A DNA stretch of 64,000 bases from Tenrec ecaudatus. Its lineage: Eukaryota; Chordata; Mammalia; Afrosoricida; Tenrecidae. The notes under the pieces were generated by a model that ran no database searches, was not told the origin of the DNA, and worked only from the letters and a program-made list of their open reading frames with translations. The stretch is from assembly GCF_050624435.1 (NCBI RefSeq), contig NC_134545.1, positions 82,967,563 through 83,031,562 on the forward strand. Direction: 5' to 3'. The translations under genes were made by a program, and so were the position numbers. The number at the start of each line of letters is the position of its first letter. Within the stretch, counting starts at the first letter, position 1. Shown piece after piece: positions 54,085-64,000 of the stretch.

Positions 54085-54512
54085 CAGGCAATCCAGGATG
54101 GATGATCCCTTCAGGACCAGTGGTGAGAGTGGCGATTCCAGGAGGTTAGAAGAAGGGTGGGATAGAGAGGGGCAACCAATTACAAGGATCTACATATAGC
54201 CTCCTCCCTGGGGGACAGACAACAGAAAAGTGGGTGAAGGGAGACACAGGACAGTGTAAGATATGACAACATTATAACAATTTATAAATTATCAAGGGTT
54301 CATGAGGGAGGGGGAAGAGGGGAGGGAGGAGGGAAAATGAGGAACTGATGCCAGGGGTTTAAGTGGAGAGCTAATGTTTGGAGAATGATGAGGGTAACAA
54401 ATGTATAAATGTGCTTTATACAATGTATGTATGTATGTATGTATGTATGTATTTATGGATTGTGGTAAGAGTTGTATGAGCCCTCAATAAAATGATTTTT
54501 AAAAATCTGTCG
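54085..54512 (+). mobile_element. L1 3'UTR copy nested in RTE sequence
   Basis: Same family as 23500-24358. Shared blocks include GTGGGTGAAGG, the polypurine tract GAGGGGAGGGAGGAGGGAAA, and the terminal CCTCAATAAAATGATTTTT. Contains an (ATGT)n run at about 54424-54452. RTE sequence lies on both sides. Confidence 0.8.
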
Positions 54513-54805
54513 TAGAAGAAGTACAGCTAGAATTCCTGATCAGCAAGGACAGCAAGACTTCATCTCACATACTCTGCACATGTCAGGAGAGACCAGTCCC
54601 TAGAGAAGGACACGATGCTTCGTAAAGTCAAAGGGTACTGATTGAGGAAGATCCTCAGCAAGAGAAATGGATGTAGTGACTGCACCAATAGGCATCAAAG
54701 GACCTCACCTAAGAATCATTGTGAGGACGGTGCTGAACCGGGCAGTGCTTTGGTGTGTTGCGCACCGGGTCGCGGAGCCGCAATGCACTTGACTGCACTT
54801 AATAA
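54513..54805 (+). mobile_element. RTE 3' fragment
   Basis: Begins GTAGAAGAAGTACAGCTAGA, contains GTCAGGAGAGACCAGTCCCT shared with 5905-5925, and ends in the TGTGAGGACGGTGCTGAACC 3' tail. Confidence 0.78.
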
Positions 54806-54834
54806 CAGCAATGTGTATATGCATGTTGCTAGGT

Positions 54835-55575
54835 GCTCCCTGCGGTTCTGACTCATACTGAGGCATCGCCTGCTCCCGCACCATCTTCACAACTGCTGTT
54901 ATGTTTGAGGTTCTTTTTGCAGCCACGGTGTCAATCCATCTTGATGAGGGCCTTCTTCTTTTCCTATGCCTTCCATTTTACCTAGCTTGCTGTCTTTCTC
55001 CAGCAACTGGTCTCTCCGAGTAATATGTCCAAAGTGTGTGATGTAAGTCTTGTCATCCCAGCTTCCAAGGGGTGGCCTGGCTATATTTCTTGCAAGACAG
55101 GGTTGTCCGTTCCTCTGGTACTTCATGGTCCATGTACAGGTTCCACATGAGCACAGTAAATGTTCTGAAATCCCCATTCTTCTCAATGTGACTTATTGTT
55201 TGTTACGATCCACAAGCACCATGTCTTTGCATAGTCAATAAAACACAACTAAACATCTTTTGGATATTCTCTGCTTTCAGCCAAGATCCAGCTGAGCTCA
55301 GCAGTGACATCCCTCAGGCCCTGTGCTCATTTCAACTTGACATGCATCTTTAGCAGCTCCCTGCTATTCATAACTGCAACTATTTTAAAATGATCTTCAT
55401 CAAAATTTTAATTGCACAAAATATTAATGATGTTGTTTGATCTGCATTTTTGAGGTCACCTTTTCTTGGAATGGGTACAAATATATGTCTATTCTAGTCT
55501 GTCTTTCAAATTTCTTGGCATAGACAAATGAGAGCCTCCAGTGTGTTGAAACATTTCTATTGGCATTCCATTAAT
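54835..55575 (-). mobile_element. RTE fragment, minus strand
   Basis: Minus-strand frames read RRMGISEHLLCSCGT and FGHITRRDQLLEKDSKLG, and on + the antisense GGTCACCTTTTCTTGGAATG and CAAATTTCTTGGCATAGAC. Tail-to-tail with the preceding + copy; internal segments missing. Confidence 0.75.
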
Positions 55576-55576
55576 T

Positions 55577-55750
55577 CCTGTAGTGGGCTATGTGTTGGGC
55601 TGCTAACTGCAAGGTCAGGAGTTTAAAACCACCACCTGCTCTACAGGAGAAAGAGGAGGCTTTCTACTTCTGTAAAGTCTGGGAAACCCACCGGGGCAGT
55701 TTTACCCAGTCCTTTTGGGTTACTAAGAGTCGGAATCAACTTGATGATGC
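55577..55750 (+). repeat. AfroSINE
   Basis: TGTAGTGGGCTATGTGTTGG to GTCGGAATCAACTTGATGAT. Confidence 0.87.
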
Positions 55751-56755
55751 TACAGTGACCGAGTACTCCTTCCATCTTCTTCCTTTTTTGCTAAAATGGC
55801 ATTTTTTCTGTTTTATTTGACAATGAATGTTTAAAAAAAATGAGACACGAGGCAAAACAGACAAAGACAAAAATATTGACACTGTGAAAACACAGAACGA
55901 ATAAAACAACAAATCAGGTCTCTGACTTACAACCCTTCCATCGATTCTCACCTTTTTTTGGAATTAAAAAAACACCTAATAACATACATGGTCCTAGAAA
56001 ACTAACTCTTGCTTACCTCATAAAATTGTAGAGAGGACCCTGGTCACCCTTACCTTCTCTTGATTCGTGAATGCATTTTGGAACTCGAGATATATCTTCT
56101 GCTGGAATGACCTTGACCATGATATTAACTGGCAGGCATTCTTTATAATTGATCTCAAATGTCCCTCTCTTAAGGGATCTCTTCCTAACCCGCTCATACA
56201 GCTTGGATCAAATCATGTTTTCTTTGCAAACTATATTTCTTCTTTGTGGTGCTTTTCAAAATTGCAATAAATAACTAATTATGTAACTGATAGTTTAGTG
56301 TTGACTTCACCCACCAGAAAGTGAGTTCCACGTATAATTTATCATTGGATCCGTAGTGATCCTGTTAGAAAATAAGTATAATAAGCTGTGGATGAATTAC
56401 TGAATGGCAAGGTATGCTGATATGTCTGTGATACAATTAATTATTCACTATGACACTCAAGCCACAGTCTTTGCAACTTCTACCAAATGATGAGGCAGGA
56501 CCCTGCAAATGTGAGATGCTTAAACTAGAAACAGAGTAGATCCAATGGTCCTAGGGACCCTGTGCTGAGAACCTCTTTGGCCCAGACAGAGAACTCTGTA
56601 ACACATTGCTGAGACAGGGAGAGACTGTAAGAGGCACCAGCAGAGAAATAGTAGGAGCAGACACAGGAGACTGGCAGAAGACCACAGTAGATGGCATGGT
56701 GGGCTTCTGGGCTCACGAAGCAAGAAAGCTGAGCTTCTTCAGACACCTCCCATCT
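55751..56755. other. Intergenic, AT-rich, unassigned
   Basis: No repeat family or gene recognised. Confidence 0.4.
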
Positions 56756-56955
56756 TCTTTTTAAATTTTTATTAATCACTTAATTGGGGGGCTCTTACAA
56801 ATCTTATAACAATCCATCATTCAATTGTATTAAGCACACTGTATATTTGTTGTCAACATTTCCAAAACATTTTCTTTCTACTTGAGACCTTGATATCAGT
56901 TCATCTTTCCCCCCTTCCCCCCATGAATCCTTGATTAATTATATATTATTATTGT
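56756..56955 (-). mobile_element. L1 3' end, reverse orientation
   Basis: Reverse complement of the same 3' family, starting on + with a T-rich tail and GGGGGGCTCTTACAAATCTT. More diverged than the other copies. RTE sequence follows directly. Confidence 0.72.
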
Positions 56956-56959
56956 TATT

Positions 56960-57600
56960 TTGTGTCGCTTTATCAACCATGATGTCCTTTCCCAGAGACT
57001 TGTCTCTCCTGACATGTCCAAGAGATGTCAAAGTCTTGCCATCTTTGCCTCTAAGGAGCACACTGACTACTTCACCCAAGACAGATTTATTGGTTCATTG
57101 GGCAGTTCATGGTACTGTCAATATTCTTCACCAGAAAAATGATCCAAATTATTGAATTATTCTTCTTTGGTCTTTCATATCCAATGTCCAACTTTCACAT
57201 ACATACGAGGTGACTGAAAATACCATGGCCTGGTTCAGGCATACCTTAGTCCTCAAAGTAACATCCTTGCTTTTCAACACCTGAAAGTGGGCTTCCGCAG
57301 CCAATTTGCCCAATGCAATGATACATTTCAGCTCCTCACAGCTGCTTCCATGAGCACTGACTGTGGATCCCAGTGAGTCAAAAGCCTTGACAACTTTCAA
57401 TCTTTTCTAGTCACCATGATGTTACCTACTGGTCCAGTTGTGAGGATTTTGTTTTCCTTACACTGAGTTGTAATCCCTACGGAAGGTTATAGTCCTAGAT
57501 CTTCAGCAGCCAGTGCTTTAAGACCTCCTCCCATCAGCAAGCATCGATGTGTATACAGTTGTATGTGTCCAGAGAAGCCGCGCATCCAGTGTCATGTGCA
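56960..57600 (-). mobile_element. RTE fragment, minus strand
   Basis: The minus frame from 57400 reads [40 protein letters not shown] and SYVCESWTLD, the standard RTE C-terminal region. The Cys/Trp block is conserved, but stops follow. Confidence 0.82.
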
Positions 57601-57880
57601 TCCTAAGTGGATGGGAGTGGAGCAACCCACTGTTTTCTGATAAAAGTCCGTCAAGATTTAGTCAAGAGGGGCGGGGTATGAGGATTGAGGGAAGATGGGA
57701 AAGAAACCTTCCATGCAAGACACAAAACAAAACAAAAGCCTTTGCGTCTACCACCTAAACTGTTTTTCAACAGTCACTCGATGGCAAATCAACTGGAGAA
57801 ATCTAACATCTTTGAATGGCTCCCTGGACCCAAGCTGTTCCAAGTTTTGTGTTTCTTTCCCAAGGAATAGAGTTGTTATT

Positions 57881-57953
57881 CAGGAGCCTCAATAGTGCAA
57901 TAGTTAAGCTCTTGGTTGCTAACCAAAAGACTGGCAGTTCAATTCCACCCTGG
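57881..57953 (+). repeat. AfroSINE head fragment
   Basis: AGGAGCCTCAATAGTGCAAT to GACTGGCAGTTCAATTCCAC; tail absent. Confidence 0.7.
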
Positions 57954-57954
57954 C

Positions 57955-59829
57955 TCTTCCCCCTAGATGCTGCTGTGGCTTCCCTGGACACATAACATTT
58001 TATACATCTATGTGCTTGCTGATGGCGAGGAGGGAAGTGGCTGCCCACCGTGGAACCTCATTTCCTACACTCCAGTCTCGTCTGTGGTCAAAGCTAAGTG
58101 GAACCATGTGACTGACTTGTGTCGGACGGAATTGAGTGGGAGGGATTTACACCAATCTCAAGTCAAATCCTGAAGATGCTTTCATGGATTCTCAAATGTC
58201 CCTCTCCTGGTCTGTCAACTTCTCATAGATGCCCACAGCAGCCTGGAAGGCCAAATGTCCCTAGATGACCACAGGGGACAGAGCTAGCCCCCCTCTACTT
58301 TTCATCACCACCAACTGACTTTCCCTGAGCTCTGAGCTAGACCCAAGCTTGAATTCAGTCATGATTCTGGGGTTTCTCTGGTGTTGAGCTAACAGGTACT
58401 CTAGTCACCACAATTCAATGACATCTATTTATAATTTTAAAATTTAATTTCCACCTAAAGTCCTAGGGGTGGGAGGGAGATGGCAACCCACCATGAAATC
58501 ACAGATCCACAGCCTGGGGTAAGTCATCCCTGAGTCAGGGCAAGGTGTAGTGTGGGCACCAGGACCCCCTCTGACCATAGGACAGATTGAGAACAGACAT
58601 TGAGGTTATTCAGACGACCTGTTCTGATAAAATTGACAACAGTAACTGGAAAGATTAAGCAGAGGCCTCAGCAGGCAGTGAATCTATGTGAATGGGGGAG
58701 AAATAACTCAGAAAGGGAGGGATGTAATCAATGGAATCAGCTTGAAGGGTGGAATCCATGTCACTAGATGGTTACAAGTAGAAACGATTTGAACTGGCGT
58801 ATGTTTCACTGTGCGCCTATTCTCAACAGTAACAAAAATGAGCACAATTATAGGTTAGGAAAGAAAGGATAGTTACATTTTATTACTTACAAAATGAAAC
58901 CTCATAATAGAGGGTAGCTCATGGCCCCAAATGCTCTACAAATTGCCAGGTTCATAAGAGTCTTCATATAACCTGTGAAAATCCTTTGCACAAAGAAGCA
59001 ATGCTTTCTGGGAAGTGCTCCTGTGTTCATCTCAATTTTCAGATGAATAAAACTGAGATTTCTTTCTCGTGTCCTCCTCAAATATGATTTATTACATCGA
59101 ATTTACAACTTGAAAAAGACTCCTAGAATATTCCCATGACTGACTGGAGGAATGGTCTGAGTGATGTGGGCACCCGCGTGGGCACCCCAGCCACCCCCCT
59201 TCGCTAGACTGGGTCAAAATGACAGTAGGATTTCTTCATGAACTGGTCATAGGGAATTCAGTCAGCTTCTCTCAAATGCCCCAGGTCTTCCAGGTGCCAA
59301 AGCAGTTGGTGTGCTGTATTTTGACTCTGTTTCTCAATGGTAATTGAACATACTACCTCTAGGGAGATTGTTACTGGATGTATTATTTGTTATGAAAAGG
59401 GGAAGGAAGGCTTCCAAATTTCTGGGTGGCGGTGGAAGGAGGGGAGCAGTTCTCTTGGGGACAGCTCATGTGTGTGCCTGAGGTTCGCGTGGGCATGGAT
59501 GCAAACGGATGGACTTTGTTACTACCCAAGACTCATCATCACATCTGGTGGGTGGCTGTGGTGGAAAGGATCCTTAAGTCTGTCTACAGAAACACTGAGA
59601 GGCATAGTAGTGGCCCCGGTTGGGGATGGGGGGGTGCGTGCGGCACTGATGGACTTAAAAATTTCTACAGCCATGGCAGGTGATGATCTTATGATCCATC
59701 ACAGTTTCTGCTCTGTGTCCCCAAACCAGAAACACTCCAGTCATCTACCATCCTGAGGAAAGGGTTCTCTGTCGGACACAGTAGTCACGATGAGAGGAAC
59801 TTGGCTGGGGTCATTCCGATGAAGTAGCA
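57955..59829. other. Intergenic unique block with a minus-strand poly(A)-like signal
   Basis: The longest repeat-poor stretch upstream of HPS1. TTTTATT at about 58877 reads AATAAAA on the minus strand. It could be the end of a long 3'UTR of a minus-strand gene such as HPSE2, but no coding sequence supports this. Confidence 0.25.
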
Positions 59830-59945
59830 CAGTGCAGGCTTCGGAACTCGACAGACAGGGTTCAAATCCCAGTCACACACTCTGATCTCTCTGTGTGGGC
59901 TTTGACCAGTTATCTCTCTGATCCTCCCCATATCCCCACAGTTTC
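59830..59945 (-). mobile_element. MIR fragment
   Basis: GACAGACAGGGTTCAAATCC ... TGACCAGTTATCTCTCTGAT, reverse MIR 3' half. Confidence 0.6.
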
Positions 59946-60021
59946 TATCACATGGGATGGCTTAGAAAGTTACCTGAAACTAGGCACCAGCCACAAAATG
60001 CTCCTCAGTAAATTGTGGCAG

Positions 60022-60200
60022 TGGAAGTCCTTGTGGCATAGCGGTCACACATTGGGCTGCTAACCCAAAGGTAAGCAGTTCAAAACCACCAGCCACTTCA
60101 CGGGAGGCCGACAGGTGGCTTTCTATTGTCAATAGTTCCAGCTTCAGAAACTCACAGGGGCAATTCTAGAGGGTGCTGTTTGTTGGCAGTGAGTTCGTTT
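60022..60200 (+). repeat. AfroSINE
   Basis: GTGGAAGTCCTTGTGGCATA to the TTGGCAGTGAGTTCG tail. Confidence 0.87.
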
Positions 60201-60289
60201 TTGTTTGTTTGGTGGAAGTTTTGTTGTGTCGCCATCATTGGCACTCAGAGGTCGCGGTTCTAGGTCTAATTTATTTGAGCCTTATAATA

Positions 60290-60440
60290 ACATCCCGCCG
60301 CCATCAAGGAGATCCTGACTCAGAGGGACCCTGTAGGACAGAGTAGAACTGGTCTCCTAGGAGTGCCCAGGCTCTCTGCTCTTCCCTGTCAGCCGACTGC
60401 CACATCTACCCCTGCCAGGAGGCTGGCGAGTTGGCTATGC
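60290..60440 (-). repeat. AfroSINE, diverged
   Basis: CATCCCGCCGCCATCAAGGA to CCTGCCAGGAGGCTGGCG. Confidence 0.65.
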
Positions 60441-60724
60441 GATGTTCCGTTAGCAGTTTAATACTAACCATAAAATCCCTCATTTTAGCATGGCATCTCT
60501 TTGGAGAACCCATCCCGATTTTATTTTTCAAGTTTGGAACATCCTAAGAAAAGACTACAGACAATTCTAAGATCAAAACTGAGTTAATAATAATAAAACC
60601 TGAATTCTATCTCAGGCCCTCAGTTTCCCCTGCCCTCTGGGTTGGGCACCGAGTTGCTGGCAGAGGTGAGGCTGTAGAAGGGGAGAGCAGGCTGGTGGAA
60701 AGGAGCAGTGGGGTAGTCGCCAGA

Positions 60725-61165
60725 CCAGGATCTTGTCCTGAGGCGGGGGCGGGTGTTACGTGCAGGAAGCCAGGCTGTATAAATGCTTAGGACCTTCTTC
60801 TACGGCCTCTCCATAAGCCGCCTCGCTACCGTTTAGCGGCTCTATTGCTATTTTGAAGTGTTGGCCTTTACTTCCTTCATTGTCCCAGATCCCTGTGTGT
60901 TCGTACTGTCCAAGGGGTCAACCGATCAAAGCTTCTGCTGAAATTGACCTCTGCTTTCTTTCCCTTTCAGAAATAAAGCCGCTCTCAATGGCCATGGGAA
61001 GTGCATGCTGGAACTGCCTCGTCCCAGACCCAGGCACCCCCTGCAGACACCGGCTCTGCCCCGGAGCATGCAGGGAGTGTGGCAGGTCACAGTCCTCCCA
61101 AATCCTGGGTCCCCCCCGCAGCGTCCCATCCCCCGGAGGCTGCCGAGGCTCTTGGAGAAGTGAGT
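60725..61165 (+). promoter_or_regulatory. Promoter-like and exon-like signals on the + strand
   Basis: GC box (GAGGCGGGGGCGGG) and TATAAATG at 60778 precede a strong acceptor (TTTCTTTCCCTTTCAG, ending 60970). A donor GTGAGT lies at about 61160 after a 189-bp open segment. Alternatively it is an LTR, since AATAAA follows the acceptor directly. Confidence 0.3.
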
Positions 61166-61785
61166 TTGAGGTGTCAGCGGACAGCTTCAGGGCTGATGGC
61201 AGCTCTCAGGCCACCCTTCAGAATCACTCTACTATTGGGCAGGGGCGGGGCTGGGCGGGGGTGTGGGCTCACGAGAGCCCCAGGCCTGCGCTTCATAGCC
61301 ACCTAGTTTTGGTGTTTCTACGCCGTGTCCTGCCAGGAATAACACGCATCTCCCACTGTGAGCGTCCTCAAAGCATGCGAAGAATTGGGACGGACTCTTC
61401 AGTGTAACAATGAGAATTTATTCTGAACCTTCTTGATAAGAAACAAGAAAGCGGATCGTTCCCAGAGGCAGGGGAAGGAGCAAACCATAGCAAGGACCGG
61501 CACCGCTCGCTCATTCGGGCTCATTCAGCGTGATGACTCATTGTAATGAGCATGCTTGGCTTTGAAAGAGAGCGGATCTCGCTCCAGTTTCAGAGGATCT
61601 CAGCCGGCTTGGTTACACTGGGGATCTGATCCAGGGGCAGGAGGGCCGGGGAGCAGTTTGGCAAGCTGAGAGCTTGACTTGGCAAGTGATGGGACTTTGG
61701 TCCCGGCCTGCCTTTTGGGGTGCTGGTGATAAGAAATTCCCTTTCTGAAGAGCAGTCCCATTGGTGCAATAGCCACCTGCTCTGA

Positions 61786-61862
61786 AGTGGGCCCTTGGGT
61801 GGCACAAGCGATTTGTCATTGCAAGCGTGAAGGTTTAAGGTTCAAACCCGCCCAGGGGGTGC
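61786..61862 (+). repeat. AfroSINE-related tRNA-like head fragment
   Basis: GGGCCCTTGGGTGGCACAAG and AGGTTCAAACCCGCCCAG, with a clear B-box. Confidence 0.6.
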
Positions 61863-64000
61863 TGTGGAAAAAAAACCTGGCACACTGCTGGCACGATGTG
61901 TTTGTTTGTTTTGTTTTGTTTTTTCGGTTTTGGCCTCGAAATGAAAAAGTCCCCAGGTCTGAATCAGAAGGCTCTATGCAATGTGACAGTACTCGAGTCT
62001 CTTGGTTTTCTCTGCACAAGGCACGTTAATTTTTTGCCGCGAGTCCGTTGGCAAAGTTAGCGTTCTGGGACTCTGAACATAATTTCATCCTCCTTTTTGG
62101 GGGTTAGCTAGAAGAATAGACAAAACATAACCCTCTTTGGAGCAGCATTTAATGTACAGAGAAGAACGAAGACAGCAGGAACCACCTGTATTCCACGAGG
62201 GCAGCAGCGCAGTGAGGAGCCAACACCTCCTTCCCGGGGAGTGTCCCTGCTGCCCTGTAGGAGCAGAGCCTGCGGAGAGGTGACTGGCTGGCTGGCCTTG
62301 CGACAGCGTCCTCTCCGCGAAGGTTTGGAAGTGGACTGTGGTAGCAACTGTGCATTTCTGCTCGATGGGACTGAACTATGGAATGATATGATCCATGGAT
62401 TAACTCCCAATTAATAAAAACGTTTTTGTTTTTTTTTTTTCCCCAAAGGAGTTGCTTTCATTCCAACCGGTACATGATCAGGGCATAACAAAGACCCAAG
62501 AGCGGCTCTGGCAGGATTCCAGATGGGGTCTGGTGAAGCAGCAGGCAGTCTTTGGGGTACTCAGAGCTCCCATCCCCTTCCCCTGGGTGGTCCTGGGCAG
62601 GAGCAGGTCCTCTCAGGGGTTGGGGTGGGAGGGGACAACTGGGTCCTGCCGGGGCCAGGTGACCTTGGCAATGACCGTGGGCCCCTGCAGCCACACCTGC
62701 ACTGGTACCTGGAAGGACTTTGCATACACTCAGGCCTGCATCCACTCTAAAAAGTTTGGGAAACCATTTCGCTTTAGGGTTCTCTTCCCCTCTCTCCCCC
62801 TCAGTTTGTTTTTGCTCTCTCTGATCTAACCCTCTGCTCTTGTGTCATGTTCTCAGAGGGCATGCTTCCAGGGGAGGGCCCTGGATCCACAGAATAGGAG
62901 GCCCTTTGGGGTCTGCTTCATTCTCTCCAGCTGCTTCCATGCCAAGGACGTCAGAGGCCAGGCCCAGCCTGGCGGTCCCCCGTGTTCTCACTCCTACCAC
63001 CCAATGCCTGCGGTGGTCCCACTCCTACCACATAAGCAACAAGTCTGAATGCTAGCCCACGGTTTGCCGGACTTACCACGTTAGCCTGTCGGCTTCCCTC
63101 GCTCACCTTCCCAGGCCGAGCTGCGACACGTTTTCTCTCATGAACCCTTTCAGGCTTCCTGCCTCACCATTAACTTTGCAGACTGTACCCCATCCCTAAC
63201 TCCTGGCCTCTTAAGGTAGTCCCCCATCCTTTGGCCTCAGCCAGACCCCCCTCTGTCTCACTTCGGTCTGTCCTGCACAGTCTCCATCTTCACTGAAACC
63301 CAACAGGAGTGTCATGGCCTCCATGTCCTGCCTTTTTATAGAGCGCCATCTTTGTCACGGACCCGGAGAAGGAACATCCTGTCCACGAAGAAGAAAAGCT
63401 GATTCAGTGGTGACTTGTGGTGGTCCACCAAGCTCTCCTCTGGAACTCACTGCCTACCTGCCCTACTCTCTCCCACTCCACGGAGACAAACCTGCTGCAG
63501 TCCCAGCGGGCTGGCCACTCCCACGTGTGTCCCGACTCCTCGGTCTCCAAGCTCCCTCCTGCTCCGGAGGGGTGACTAGACAGACCTGCTCTCTGCAAAC
63601 CTGGGTGGCAAAGAGGAGCCCGCCATCTTTCATGACCACCCGTGACCGTGATTTGCTGCCTGGCTTCCAGAGGCACACAGCTCCCTGGGAAGACACTGCA
63701 GGGTTGATTCTGACCTCTGGAGACACACCGCATGGACCCTAGTGAGACTTTAAGGGGATCTTGATTTGGGGACACGTCTGATTTGCTTAGTTTGGTTGGG
63801 GAGTGTGTGTGTGGTTCCCACCCCCCTCTTTGTACTAGAACTCCCGTTCATTCTCAGAGCAGTGTGAGGGATGATGATTGCTTTTGGGGGTGCTTAATGC
63901 CTAGCTCTCCACTCCATGAATAGTGTTACCTGACTCCCACCCCCCCACCCCCAAGGGGGCATCTGGATTCGCGGAGGAATAGAACCTTCTTTACAAAATC
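61863..64000. other. Right end of window, unassigned
   Basis: Unique-looking sequence with no gene, SINE or LINE recognised. Contains a T-run at about 62429 after ATTAATAAAAACG, which could be a small retroposed tail. Confidence 0.4.

Overview
The window is mammalian nuclear DNA, most likely from an afrotherian and specifically a tenrec such as Echinops telfairi. Three repeat signatures support this. About 38 tRNA-derived AfroSINE copies carry the afrotherian '...GACTCGATGGCA' tail. Several fragments belong to an RTE/BovB-like LINE. Two short hAT elements match the SPIN family, which among afrotherians I know only from tenrec. The species call is an inference from repeats and is not proved here.

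Two protein-coding genes lie head-to-tail on the minus strand. HPS1 (Hermansky-Pudlak syndrome 1, a BLOC-3 subunit) is complete in its coding part. Eighteen coding exons run from the ATG at 40619 down to the stop at 19407. They join in frame to 703 residues, against about 700 in human. Its promoter is a CpG-rich block near 43.5-44.2 kb with two CACGTG boxes. The intron between coding exons 16 and 17 has U12-type AT-AC ends. Downstream, PYROXD2 (an FAD-dependent oxidoreductase) starts at 16143. Only its first six coding exons are present (208 codons); the rest lies beyond position 1. The PYROXD2-HPS1 order matches human 10q24.

Region by region: 1-16.1 kb is the 5' part of PYROXD2, with large SINE-rich introns, an RTE LINE with a SINE inside it, a 44-bp minisatellite and a 75-bp-armed fold-back element. 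16.1-19.4 kb is the intergenic gap, with one SPIN copy and an MIR that supplies the only canonical-type poly(A) hexamer found for HPS1. 19.4-44 kb is HPS1, with a pure GGGCCT hexanucleotide array next to exon 18, a second SPIN copy and a solo LTR with a perfect 5-bp target duplication. 44-64 kb has no recognisable gene. It is layered with transposon fossils: an antisense L1, a MaLR-type provirus remnant (about 46-49 kb) with several later insertions, a mariner transposase pseudogene (49.5-51.6 kb) broken by three insertions, and RTE pieces (53.6-57.6 kb). In human, HPSE2 lies upstream of HPS1, but I could not find HPSE2 coding sequence here.

HPS1 works with HPS4 in BLOC-3, the exchange factor for RAB32/RAB38 in melanosome and other lysosome-related organelle biogenesis. 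PYROXD2 is a mitochondrial flavoprotein. They are neighbours by conserved synteny, with no evident shared pathway. I saw no prokaryotic features, CRISPR arrays, rRNA genes or functional tRNA genes. Exon boundaries were read by eye from splice sites, reading frame and remembered human proteins. Repeat boundaries are approximate unless a target-site duplication is stated.
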